Shown here: in pieces, positions 16,584-24,607 of the stretch | Layout: the number at the start of each line of letters is the position of its first letter | Numbering within the stretch: position 1 is the stretch's first letter | Assembly: GCA_017455565.1 (NCBI GenBank) | Contig: JAFSZV010000082.1 | Coordinates: 1-48,621, forward strand | Direction of reading: 5' to 3' | Source of the DNA: Clostridia bacterium | GTDB taxonomy: Bacteria; Bacillota; Clostridia; Oscillospirales; Butyricicoccaceae | DNA: 48,621 nt | Made by a program: the position numbers and the translations under genes | The notes under the pieces: model-generated | Told to the model about the DNA's origin: nothing | The model's input: the letters and a program-made list of their open reading frames with translations, nothing else | Database searches by the model: none

Positions 16584-16632
16584 AAAGTAAAGTGCGTAAG
16601 CTTTCCCGGTGGTTACTTACACACTTTACTTT
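16584..16632. repeat. 17-base inverted repeat (AAAGTAAAGTG-type)
   Basis: AAAGTAAAGTGCGTAAG (16584-16600) pairs with CTTACACACTTTACTTT (16616-16632) with one mismatch across a 15-base loop. Confidence 0.7.
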
Positions 16633-16666
16633 ACACTCTCACGAACTGATTTATAATTATATAAGC

Positions 16667-16705
16667 ATATTGGGCGAAGGTGATTCTTTCATCTACGCCC
16701 AATAT
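16667..16705 (-). terminator. Hairpin downstream of the ABC permease gene
   Basis: ATATTGGGCG (16667-16676) pairs perfectly with CGCCCAATAT (16696-16705) over a 19-base loop, 15 bases beyond the permease stop. There is no good T-run on the minus strand, so it may stabilise the 3' end rather than terminate strongly. Confidence 0.45.
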
Positions 16706-16719
16706 TATTGTAATGTTTT

Positions 16720-17856
16720 TTAATCGCTCATAATCTGCTTCAACGATATTCTCTTCATAGACTGACCGTAAGCAAACATGATGCCCTCATAAACGATGAT
16801 AAAAGCACAGAGCGTAATGAAGCATACCGGGAAATCAAACTTGTATTCGGGGACGCCCTCGACGCCGGCAAAAACAATATCAACCATGATTCTCAACAGT
16901 GCGTACTGATAAACAGAACCGATCACAAAACCGATATAGGCCGCCGGACGGTATCCGTCGAGGACAGCGCGTTTGCAATCCGTGCTCTCATAGCCGAACA
17001 CACGCATCATTATTATGTTCTTTTGATTGGAACGAATCACCGAGATTACAGCAATATAAAGCGTAGTAAACGCCAGCACCACACCGATAAGAAAAATCAT
17101 AAGTCCCATCATCTCACTTGCCAAGTCCTTCATGCTTGTTGACATTTGTATCATGGCGGAAAAACAGAACGAAGAAAATACGATAAAGAAAACCAGCGTT
17201 TTGCGGCTTCTCAAAACGGAGCATCTCATCTCGGCAACAAAGCTATTCTTATTTTTTATATCACGGTTTTTACCCTTCGATTTTACAATTCCCTTGAGAA
17301 GATTCACGCAAGGTTGATTGAGCTTTAAAAGGCTGTAGCCGACTGAAATAAAGGCAAACAACAACGATGGGAGGAGCACCAGCAAAACAAACAGTATTCC
17401 GTGGATGCGAATGGCCATGTCAGGCAGATAGCCATCAGCATTTTGTTTTGCATAGAATCCGGGCATAATCATAAAGGAAAGAAGATAACCGGCCAAACAA
17501 CCGATAAGCACGCTCAGTCCAAACACAAAAAAGTCCTTTGCAATCTTGAAATCAGAATAGCCGAGCGCTTTTAATATCCCGATTTCTTTGGAATGGCTGT
17601 CGATATAGTGCTTGATATAGAAAAACAACATCACTACGGTGGTAGCCGCCAGGCAGCCTCCGCTGACGGCGCATACTACCTTTGCCGTCATCAGCTGCGC
17701 GTCATAAAACATCTGTGCAGCCGGATTGTCGATCAAAGCCGCAATCGCGGATAAATCAAGATAATAGTTCAAAAACAAATTGCAGACGGTGACGGCGCAG
17801 CAGGTCATAATAGAAATGCCGAACAGCTTCAGACTGTCTTTTACGCTGACGATCAT
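16720..17856 (-). CDS. ABC transporter permease, FtsX/MacB-like
   Basis: A 378-residue membrane protein. Pairs of helices flank an FtsX-like loop: TVVMLFFYIKHYIDSHSKEI then GILKALGYSDFKIAKDFFVF is the classic FtsX segment, and a second copy reads LYIAVISVIRSNQKNIIMMR with VFGYESTDCKRAVLDGYRP. Two FtsX units in one chain indicate an exporter or lipid-substrate transporter (type VII ABC), although the chain is shorter than many at about 800 residues. The gene starts four bases after the ATPase stop and is plainly co-transcribed. It is AT-rich and lies in the mobile island. Confidence 0.82.
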   Translation of the reverse strand: MIVSVKDSLKLFGISIMTCCAVTVCNLFLNYYLDLSAIAALIDNPAAQMFYDAQLMTAKVVCAVSGGCLAATTVVMLFFYIKHYIDSHSKEIGILKALGYSDFKIAKDFFVFGLSVLIGCLAGYLLSFMIMPGFYAKQNADGYLPDMAIRIHGILFVLLVLLPSLLFAFISVGYSLLKLNQPCVNLLKGIVKSKGKNRDIKNKNSFVAEMRCSVLRSRKTLVFFIVFSSFCFSAMIQMSTSMKDLASEMMGLMIFLIGVVLAFTTLYIAVISVIRSNQKNIIMMRVFGYESTDCKRAVLDGYRPAAYIGFVIGSVYQYALLRIMVDIVFAGVEGVPEYKFDFPVCFITLCAFIIVYEGIMFAYGQSMKRISLKQIMSD

Positions 17857-17860
17857 GCCA

Positions 17861-18553
17861 TCACCAACCTATCTCATAAGCGGTTTTTTTCTCGGTGTTT
17901 TCCGTGATGCCGACGATTTTTCCGCTGTTCATTCTGATGATCCGGTCGGCGGTTTCGGCAATATTGGCGTTGTGCGTCACCATAATCATCGTAAAGCTCT
18001 GTTTCGCCTGCAGCTTGATAATGTAGTCCAGCACCAGTCTGCCCGTGTTTTCATCCAATGCGCCGGTCGGCTCGTCAAGGAAAAGCACCTTGGGATTTTT
18101 GGCGAGAGCTCTGGCAATGGCAACACGCTGCTGCTCGCCGCCGCTGAGTTCAGAGGGGAACTTTTTGCGTTTGTCCGCTAATCCCACTGCCTCCATAGCG
18201 GGAAAGAAGTCTCTGTTATGATCGAGGTCAGCTCCCATTTTGATATTCTTCTCTACGGTTAGATGTGGAAGTAAATAGTACTGTTGAAAAATATAGGCGG
18301 TGTTGTCCCTGCGAAATCTGGTCAATTCCTTTTCGTTCATCTTTTCAAGGCGCTTTTCATCATAGGATACGGAACCGCTATCCATTGTTTCCAAACCTGA
18401 GATGACGTTGAGAAAAGTTGATTTTCCGGAGCCGGAGGCGCCGAGAATAACAATAAACTCTCCATCCTTAATGCACACCGAAACATCATCCAACGCTTTG
18501 AACCGGCTTTCGCCCTTTCCGTAGTATTTTGTGAGATTACGAATTTGAATCAT
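17861..18553 (-). CDS. ABC transporter ATP-binding protein (MacB/LolD type)
   Basis: A 230-residue ATPase with Walker [13 protein letters not shown] (about 37-48), signature [15 protein letters not shown], Walker [13 protein letters not shown] and the H-loop [10 protein letters not shown]. The sequence type ([13 protein letters not shown]) is that of the MacB/LolD/FtsE group, which pairs with FtsX-like permeases such as the next gene. It overlaps the TetR gene by four bases, so regulator and exporter form one operon. Confidence 0.9.
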   Translation of the reverse strand: MIQIRNLTKYYGKGESRFKALDDVSVCIKDGEFIVILGASGSGKSTFLNVISGLETMDSGSVSYDEKRLEKMNEKELTRFRRDNTAYIFQQYYLLPHLTVEKNIKMGADLDHNRDFFPAMEAVGLADKRKKFPSELSGGEQQRVAIARALAKNPKVLFLDEPTGALDENTGRLVLDYIIKLQAKQSFTMIMVTHNANIAETADRIIRMNSGKIVGITENTEKKTAYEIGW

Positions 18554-19128
18554 TTTGATTTACCTGCCATTCTTTCGATTAGTAAAGCCTTGAATACTTC
18601 CGTCAGCATATCGCTGATCTCCTGCTCTGTGAAGCTACACATAGAGGTAGCGCAGAGTGTAGCAATTCCATGAGAATAAATCCACAGATGCCTATACAGC
18701 GTAATAGCGTCGTCATTTGCAACCGGGTATTGCTCTGTAATGGAATGGATAATCGTCTGATAGTTTTCATCGATTTCGGGAAGGATTTTGCTTAACGCCA
18801 TATCATCAGGCAGCTTCTTCATGAACAGAAGCTGAAATAGCTTCGGTTCATTGATTGCAAAGGAAATATAGGCTTGTCCCACACCTTTGAAAGCAAGCTC
18901 CTGCTGCAAGCCGCGCTGAATGTAACCAGAGTATATTTCTCTGGCGCTTTGTTCAATCCCTTCAAGCACCTCATTCATATTTTCAAAAACAGTGAATATC
19001 GGTCTGGAGGAACTGTTGAGATAGCTGCCTATTTCTCTTGCTGTAACAGCAGAAACACCATATTTTCTTAATATCGCCAAGCCTGCGTCGAGTATCTCTT
19101 TTTTTGCAAATTTTGGTCTTGGAGGCAT
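18550..19128 (-). CDS. TetR/AcrR-family transcriptional regulator
   Basis: A 192-residue regulator. The N-terminal HTH (AGLAILRKYGVSAVTAREIG, then SYLNSSSRPIFTVFENMNEV) is followed by a helical ligand domain in which YRHLWIYSHGIATL resembles the WHG-type C-terminal domain. It is the first gene of the operon with the ABC ATPase and permease, and a palindrome lies between its promoter and its start, so it probably represses the operon until an exported compound binds. AAAGGAG precedes the ATG. Confidence 0.88.
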   Translation of the reverse strand: MPPRPKFAKKEILDAGLAILRKYGVSAVTAREIGSYLNSSSRPIFTVFENMNEVLEGIEQSAREIYSGYIQRGLQQELAFKGVGQAYISFAINEPKLFQLLFMKKLPDDMALSKILPEIDENYQTIIHSITEQYPVANDDAITLYRHLWIYSHGIATLCATSMCSFTEQEISDMLTEVFKALLIERMAGKSK

Positions 19129-19153
19129 TCTGTATCTCCTTTCTGAAACAATC

Positions 19154-19201
19154 GTTGCGCAACTGATGTTTTATTATATAGGCTTATTTGTTATGTGTCA
19201 A
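19154..19201 (-). promoter_or_regulatory. Promoter and palindromic operator of the TetR-ABC operon
   Basis: On the minus strand TTGACA (19201-19196) and TATAAT (19178-19173) have a 17-base spacer. Directly downstream is GTTGCGCAAC (19163-19154), a perfect 10-base palindrome within a wider imperfect ATC...GAT symmetry; it covers the expected transcript start. Confidence 0.8.
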
Positions 19202-19276
19202 TAGCAAAGATGAGTTTAATCATCCACGCTACTATTTAGGCTATACATCGCCCATGAAGATTGGTGGTGTGAAGGT

Positions 19277-19603
19277 ATGGATTACAGAAAAGAGCTTTTA
19301 CTAAAAGCTGCCGCAAAGTTGTACCGACTTGGCGTAGATCTGGAAGCGGCGCGAGAAAAGCTCCAAAAGCTGGTGGAAAAGGGTGTTTCTTATGCTTCGG
19401 AAGAAATGCTGACAGCATAGAATGAGTTTTCCGAATTGAAGCGGCTGTGGAAGTCGCTGAAGAGGCAGCAGCTTGAACTGCGGGACGAGATCGTCCGCGG
19501 CGGGAAAGAGGAGCAGCAACTCCGCTTGAATGGGAATACTCGGGTATCCTATATGAGGACAATTGCGCCGCGTTTGAGCGGTGTGATGCTTACGCTGTTA
19601 TAA
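19277..19603 (+). pseudogene. Small mobile-element protein interrupted by an in-frame TAG
   Basis: From ATG 19277 the frame reads MDYRKELLLKAAAKLYRLGV, then DLEAAREKLQKLVEKGVSY, to a TAG at 19418-19420, and continues in the same frame with NEFSELKRLWKSLKRQQLEL to a TAA at 19601-19603 (107 sense codons in all). The uninterrupted version, with its Asp-Tyr-Arg-Lys-Glu-Leu start and E-F-x-x-L-x-x-x-W-K end, looks like small proteins carried by Clostridial transposons and conjugative elements. The single stop is best read as decay. Confidence 0.5.
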
Positions 19604-19859
19604 TCAAAACAGATGGATTGCGTCCTGCCGCAAGGGCTGCAACAGCGGAGCATGGCGCAAAAACCGTTCGATGCAACGGTTTGTTGCACGGGTTTTAACA
19701 AAAAACACGTGTATGCAACGGACCCTTTCTTGACGTTTCGTGCGGCCTGTGGCAGGATAGGACCGTCAAAAGCGGCCGGCGTCCACTCCGGAGCCCGGCT
19801 TGAGGAATTGAGAAGGAGGGCCAAGTCGGATACAACCAGCATTGATCCGGAGGTGTATT
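19604..19859. other. Non-coding stretch before the methyltransferase
   Basis: No supported gene. It holds short repeats of GCAACGG and GTTGCA-type words (19650-19720) and, at its end, the AGGTG ribosome binding site of the next gene. Confidence 0.4.
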
Positions 19860-20624
19860 ATGTCAAAGCTGTATGATCGGGCTGATCTTTATGATCTGAT
19901 TGAAAATGATTTTCGCACCAAAAGCATTCGCGAGGACTGGAAAGCATTCATCGGTAAAAGAAAAATCCGTACGTTGCTGGATGTCAGTATTGGTACTGGC
20001 AGCATGACGCTGCCGCTTCAGGAACTGGGTATTCGTATATATGGATCAGATCTAAGCGAGGCAATGCTCTCACGCTGTGATGTGAAAGCAAAAATCAAAG
20101 GCAGGCCGATAGAACTCAAGCGAAGCGACTTCCGCGATCTTGCCTGCTGGAAAGGCAGATTGTTTGATTGTGTCGTGAGTACGGGTAACGCGCTGGCATA
20201 TGGAAACAATGAAGACGTGCTCCAAACCCTTGAACAAATGGATCAATTGGTAAAACCGGGCGGTTATCTTTGCTTTGACTCGCGCAATTGGGAGAAGATT
20301 CAGAGGGAACGCCAGCGATTCTATTTATATAATCCTTTTTTCAAAGATGGAAACCGAATCAACCTGGTACAGGTATGGGATCACAATGCAGATGGTTCGA
20401 TAACGTTTCACCTTCTTTACAGCTTTGAAAAAGAAAACCGTATTATGCAAAAAGAATTCTTTGAAGAACGATATCATCCATTTGCAAAAAACATGGCTCT
20501 CAATAAAATGCGAGACATGGGATATACGAATTTGAAATTGCGTCCCGTGCCTTGTGAGATTCAAGAAAATGATTTTGAAAAAATCGACTGGTACCGGGTG
20601 ATAGGCCGGAAACCCGTTCTATAG
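19860..20624 (+). CDS. Class I SAM-dependent methyltransferase
   Basis: A 254-residue methyltransferase of unknown substrate. Motif I is LLDVSIGTGSMTLPL (about 45-59), the acidic strand is YGSDLSEAML, and the motif II/III region reads FDCVVSTGNALAYG with LVKPGGYLCFDSRNW. Such proteins act on small molecules or proteins. GGAGGTG sits five bases before the ATG at 19860. The gene is AT-richer than the core and lies just after the mobile-element remnants. Confidence 0.8.
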   Translation: MSKLYDRADLYDLIENDFRTKSIREDWKAFIGKRKIRTLLDVSIGTGSMTLPLQELGIRIYGSDLSEAMLSRCDVKAKIKGRPIELKRSDFRDLACWKGRLFDCVVSTGNALAYGNNEDVLQTLEQMDQLVKPGGYLCFDSRNWEKIQRERQRFYLYNPFFKDGNRINLVQVWDHNADGSITFHLLYSFEKENRIMQKEFFEERYHPFAKNMALNKMRDMGYTNLKLRPVPCEIQENDFEKIDWYRVIGRKPVL

Positions 20625-20703
20625 ATTCCGTCTTGCAGAAGGGAAAATACGCGCCATGGTTAAAGCAATGCTTGTGATAAAAGGCTTTTTGGAGGCGGTG
20701 CAG

Positions 20704-21276
20704 ATGAAGATAAAATGGCTGGGAAAATACGACGGCAGCAATCTTCCGGCGGCTGATGTGAGCGCCTACGACAAAACGCTGCCGGAGATCACGACAAAGT
20801 CGGCATGGGTATTGATCCCGTTCCTTCTTGTATTTGCGTTTTTCTGCTTTTGCAAGCATCGGTATTTTGGCGGACTTGCTTTCAGCCGGGGGAATTGGGC
20901 GATCGGGATCGGGATCGGGCTTTTGTTCTGCCCCGTCCACGAGTTGCTTCACGCGATCTGCTATCCGGCGGGAAGCCGCGTGTTTATGTTTTATACCATG
21001 CAGGGCCTCGGAACAACCTGTACCACGCCGATATCAAGAAACCGGTTTATTCTTGTAAACGCGCTCCCCGCGGCCGTTTTGGGCGGGATATCCTTTATCC
21101 TGTTTCTGGCGGTCCCCAGCTCCCATGCGCGGCTGAGTACGATCCTTTGGGCGTTCAGCATGCTGCATTTGGGCGCCGGTTACGTAGATTTTCTGAACAT
21201 TGTTCACTCGCTCAAGATCCCGCGCAGCGCAACCATTCAAATATCCGGCGCCAGGATCTACTGGAAAGAACGCTAA
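20704..21276 (+). CDS. DUF3267-family membrane protein with HExxH (putative metalloprotease)
   Basis: A 190-residue protein starting MKIKWLGKYDG, with four hydrophobic segments (about 35-55, 65-85, 110-130 and 138-160). The second segment runs into VHELLHAICYP, a zinc-binding HExxH at the membrane edge as in DUF3267 and M50-type proteins; FILVNALPAAVLGG follows at the place of the second conserved N-x-x-P segment. TTGGAGG precedes the chosen ATG; an upstream ATG at 20656 is less likely. Substrate and activity are unknown. Confidence 0.75.
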   Translation: MKIKWLGKYDGSNLPAADVSAYDKTLPEITTKSAWVLIPFLLVFAFFCFCKHRYFGGLAFSRGNWAIGIGIGLLFCPVHELLHAICYPAGSRVFMFYTMQGLGTTCTTPISRNRFILVNALPAAVLGGISFILFLAVPSSHARLSTILWAFSMLHLGAGYVDFLNIVHSLKIPRSATIQISGARIYWKER

Positions 21277-21284
21277 GGTCCCAC

Positions 21285-21314
21285 GAAGCGGTAGGCTTCC
21301 GGCCGCTTTTTTTA
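21285..21314 (+). terminator. Terminator after the DUF3267 gene
   Basis: GAAGCGG pairs imperfectly with CCGCTTT across a short GC-containing loop and runs into TTTTTTT. Confidence 0.6.
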
Positions 21315-21404
21315 TGCCAATCAACAGAAAACTCTTACCGGCGATATGAAAAATGAAAATTTTTTTGGTATGGGTTGTGCGTTCCCTTCTTTATTTCTTT
21401 TCGG

Positions 21405-21410
21405 TATAAT
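21405..21410 (+). promoter_or_regulatory. -10 box of the XRE/ABC operon promoter
   Basis: TATAAT lies 32 bases before the XRE start. The -35 at the normal distance (TTCCCT, 21382-21387) is poor, so activity may depend on a regulator. Confidence 0.45.
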
Positions 21411-21441
21411 GAAAGTACTAATGGCGAAAGGAGGCGGGTGC

Positions 21442-22518
21442 ATGAAAATGCTACTTGCCGAGAACATCCGCATGTTCCGCAAACAACGTTCTCTGACCCA
21501 GGAGCAGCTTGCTGAAGCCCTCGGCGTGACGGCGGGCGCTGTATATAAATGGGAGGCAAAACTTTCTTTGCCGGAGCTCCATCTAATCGTGGAGATGGCG
21601 GACTTTTTTGACACGTCCGTAGACGTTCTACTTGGATACAAAATGAAGGACAACCGGTTGGCGGCGACTGTGCAGCAACTGAAAGGATACCGCCACGACA
21701 AGGACCGAGCCGGGCTTAACGAGGCGGAAAAGGCATTGAAGAAATATCCGCACGCCTTTGACGTTGTTCACGAGAGCGCCGTTCTGTATCGAGTGTTCGG
21801 TGTAGAGAGCCAGAAAAAAGACCTGCTTCGCCGCGCTTTGGAGCTGCTGCAAGAATCTCTTGTGCTGCTCCCACAAAATACAGACATAGAGATCAGCGAG
21901 CAGACGATCTGCGGCGAGATGGCCGAAGTTTACCTGATGCTGGACGAAGGAGAAAAGTCCGTAGAGCTTTTGAAGAAGCACAATGCGGGCGGGCTTTACA
22001 ACGACATGATCGGGCTCACGCTGGCTACCAACCGAAAGCGCCCGGAAGAAGCCGTGCCGTTTCTGTCGGAGGCCCTGCTGCAAAACGTCACCGCCCTCAT
22101 CCGCACAGTCATGGGGTATGTGAATGTCTTTTGTGCGCGACACGATTATTCCTCCGCGGAGGCGATCTTGCTTTGGGGGATTGAGCTTCTTTCGGGATTG
22201 AAGGAAGCGGACAGGCCCAGCTTTCTGGACAAAATGAATGGGGTTTTCCACGTTTGCCTGTCCTATACACAGATCAAGACCGGCAATACGGACGGAGCGC
22301 GTGTATCCCTGGAGAAAGCCCTGACTCTTGCGCGGTGCTTCGACGCCGCTCCCAGCTATGATGCGAGCACCGTCCGCTTTGCCGCCCATCTTGACCGGGC
22401 GAGCGCCCATGACAATCTTGGAATGACGGCGATGGAAAGCTTGGAAAACGCCGTTAAAGCCTTTGCGGACGAAATGCTGTCCGCCCTGTGGAGGGAGATG
22501 AACGAGCATGAAAAATAG
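21442..22518 (+). CDS. XRE-family regulator with TPR-like C-terminal domain
   Basis: A 358-residue protein. The N-terminal HTH (ENIRMFRKQRSLTQEQLAEA, then LGVTAGAVYKWEAKLSLPEL) and a linker are followed by about 260 residues of helical repeats (EKALKKYPHAFDVVHESAVL, ALTLARCFDAAP and similar), which look like degenerate tetratricopeptide units. HTH-TPR regulators of the Rgg/PlcR class bind small peptides; that role is inferred. AAAGGAGG sets the ATG at 21442. The stop overlaps the next gene by 11 bases, so regulator and exporter are translationally coupled. Confidence 0.82.
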   Translation: MKMLLAENIRMFRKQRSLTQEQLAEALGVTAGAVYKWEAKLSLPELHLIVEMADFFDTSVDVLLGYKMKDNRLAATVQQLKGYRHDKDRAGLNEAEKALKKYPHAFDVVHESAVLYRVFGVESQKKDLLRRALELLQESLVLLPQNTDIEISEQTICGEMAEVYLMLDEGEKSVELLKKHNAGGLYNDMIGLTLATNRKRPEEAVPFLSEALLQNVTALIRTVMGYVNVFCARHDYSSAEAILLWGIELLSGLKEADRPSFLDKMNGVFHVCLSYTQIKTGNTDGARVSLEKALTLARCFDAAPSYDASTVRFAAHLDRASAHDNLGMTAMESLENAVKAFADEMLSALWREMNEHEK

Positions 22519-24223
22519 GCCTCTTAAAAAACAACTCATCTCACAATTCTATTACAAGAACATTCCGGTTCTCTGCCTTGCCGTTTTCAGCGCGCTGGTA
22601 TCCGGCACGCTCAATCTGATCCTGTCGTGGATCATCCGGCAACTGATTGACGCCGCTTCGGGGGTACAGGGCGCGCTGCCGCTCGGCGTCCTTGCCAAAA
22701 TCACCGGCGGTTTTCTGCTACTGTGCATAGCAGCTTTTCTGCTGGACTATATCTCTGTACCCTTTTATATCCGGCGGGCCATGCGGCAATACAAGGATTT
22801 TGCATTCCAAAAGCTCACGGAAAAAAGCATCTCATCCTTTCGGGATGAAAGCACGGCCACCTATTTGTCGGCGCTGACCAATGACGCAACAAGCATCGAG
22901 GCGAATTATCTCGATCAACAGCTCTCGCTGATTACAAAAACGGTCACCTTCCTCGGCGCTCTCGGACTGATGCTTTGGTATTCCCCTCTGATGACCGCTA
23001 TTGCCGTTGGGGTTACCGTCCTTCCCCTCATTGCGTCCCTGCTGACGGGAAGCAAATTGGAAGCCGCGGAGAAGAAGGTTTCCGAGCGAAACAAGGATTT
23101 TACCGCAGCCCTCAATGACTGCCTCAGCGGTTTTTCCGTCGTCAAGAGTTTCAAGGCGGAAAAGGAGATATTCAAGCTGTTCGCCGCCAACAATCAAGCA
23201 TTGGAGGGTGAAAAGTTCGGGAAGCGGCGGATCAAGATCATCGTGGGGATGATCGGGGCTGTGGCCGGTATCTGCGCGCAGCTGGGCGTGTTTTTGATCG
23301 GTGCCTGGCTTGCACTGTCAGGACGCGGACTGACGGCCGGCACCGTCATCATGTTCGTAAACCTGATGAACTTTATGATCCAGCCCATTGCTGAGCTGCC
23401 GGGTCTGCTGGCCAGCCGCAAGGCGGCCCGCGGGCTGATTGACAAGCTGGCCTCGGCATTGGAGAAGAATCCTACCTCCGCGGGCAGTTCCGATATTTCA
23501 GCACTGAAAAAAGGTATTCGGTTGGAAAATGTGTCCTTCGGCTATGAGGAGGGAAAGGACGTTCTGCACAATGTTTCCGCCACCTTTGAGGCAGGAAAGG
23601 CGTATGCCATTGTAGGCGGCAGCGGCAGTGGGAAATCCACGCTGCTCCATCTGCTGATGGCGGGCAGTGCGGACTACAAGGGCGATATTCTCTTCGACGA
23701 TACGGAGCTGCGGAGCATTTCCGCCGAATCGCTCTATGCGCTGCTTTCTGCTATCCAGCAGAATGTGTTTGTGTTCAACGCCTCCATCCGGGATAATGTC
23801 ACCATGTTCCGCGACTTCCCGCAGAAGGAACTTGACACGGCCATTCGCCGCGCCCATTTGAACGAGTTTCTGGCGGAGCGCGGGGAGAACTATCTCTGCG
23901 GGGAAAACGGCAAGGGGCTGTCCGGCGGGGAAAAGCAGCGAATCTCCATTGCCCGAAGCCTGCTGAAAAAATCCGACCTACTGCTGGCCGATGAGGTAAC
24001 GGCGTCGTTGGACGCGCAGACGGCGTATCAGGTGACGAGCGATATTCTCGATTTGAACGGCATCACCCGCATTGTGGTGACGCACACGCTGGAAGAACCC
24101 CTGCTGCGAAGATACGACGGCATTGTTGTCCTGAAAGACGGCCGCATTGCGGAAAACGGCAGCTTTGACGAGCTCATGGCCGCAAAGGGCTACTTCCACG
24201 CACTGTTCACTGTGGCGCAGTAG
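22508..24223 (+). CDS. ABC exporter, fused membrane and ATPase domains
   Basis: A 571-residue half-transporter. Six hydrophobic helices occupy about 15-300 (type-1 exporter fold; the coupling segment reads DCLSGFSVVKSFKAEKEIF). The ATPase domain has Walker A VGGSGSGKSTLLH, Q-loop SAIQQNVFVFN, signature LSGGEKQRISIARSLL, a variant Walker B LLLADEVTASLD with the catalytic Glu kept but Val in place of the usual Pro, and the H-loop VVTHTLEE. It probably works as a homodimer or with a partner elsewhere to export a peptide, lipid or drug. The adjoining XRE-TPR regulator suggests an inducible substrate. Confidence 0.9.
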   Translation: MKNRPLKKQLISQFYYKNIPVLCLAVFSALVSGTLNLILSWIIRQLIDAASGVQGALPLGVLAKITGGFLLLCIAAFLLDYISVPFYIRRAMRQYKDFAFQKLTEKSISSFRDESTATYLSALTNDATSIEANYLDQQLSLITKTVTFLGALGLMLWYSPLMTAIAVGVTVLPLIASLLTGSKLEAAEKKVSERNKDFTAALNDCLSGFSVVKSFKAEKEIFKLFAANNQALEGEKFGKRRIKIIVGMIGAVAGICAQLGVFLIGAWLALSGRGLTAGTVIMFVNLMNFMIQPIAELPGLLASRKAARGLIDKLASALEKNPTSAGSSDISALKKGIRLENVSFGYEEGKDVLHNVSATFEAGKAYAIVGGSGSGKSTLLHLLMAGSADYKGDILFDDTELRSISAESLYALLSAIQQNVFVFNASIRDNVTMFRDFPQKELDTAIRRAHLNEFLAERGENYLCGENGKGLSGGEKQRISIARSLLKKSDLLLADEVTASLDAQTAYQVTSDILDLNGITRIVVTHTLEEPLLRRYDGIVVLKDGRIAENGSFDELMAAKGYFHALFTVAQ

Positions 24224-24356
24224 CTCGGAAAGCGTGCGGGAGTGGAACGCACGGGGGACATGCGACCGTGGTTTCTCTGCCTTTTTACATATGGCTATAT
24301 CCGCCCCCCCGGTCTTGGCATTGCCAATTCCGGGGATTCTCAACGGAATGAAAGGA

Positions 24357-24379
24357 GCGCCCGGCGGGCGCCCTTTTTT
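24357..24379 (+). terminator. Terminator after the ABC exporter
   Basis: GCGCCC-GGC-GGGCGC followed by CCTTTTTT. Confidence 0.8.
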
Positions 24380-24488
24380 GCGTGAAAAAATGTTTAAAAA
24401 ATAACAAAGCGCGGAATTCCTCATTTCTGTTTCATTTTGAGAAAAGAATTGGTAAATATTTCAATAAAAAAGAAAATTCAGAAAATGA

Positions 24489-24517
24489 TTGACATGACAA
24501 AGCCCGCCTGCTATAAT
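24489..24517 (+). promoter_or_regulatory. Consensus promoter of the giant surface protein gene
   Basis: Perfect TTGACA (24489-24494) and TATAAT (24512-24517) with a 17-base spacer; this is a strong constitutive-type promoter. Confidence 0.85.
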
Positions 24518-24607
24518 GTAGCTAGAAGAATAGCGTCCGTTTGTTGTTCGTTTGAATTATTTGGTTAGAGTTCGATTCGATTTTCATAAGAAGAGGAGGA
24601 ATCAGTT

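Larger units (their letters stand above)
16297..16719. other. AT-rich non-coding junction with short direct and inverted repeats
   Basis: No gene is supported. Two 10-base direct repeats TATGTCAAGT (16301-16310 and 16312-16321) are followed by AGTAAAGTGTG (16319-16329). The same motif returns as both arms of an inverted repeat at 16584-16632. The layout looks like the end of a mobile element or a regulator-binding region. Confidence 0.4.
24224..24607. other. Intergenic stretch: terminator, then promoter of the giant gene
   Basis: No gene is supported. It contains a C-rich patch around 24300, the exporter terminator at 24357-24379, an AT-rich block, the promoter at 24489-24517 and an 80-base 5' leader ending in GAGGAGGA. 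Confidence 0.6.
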
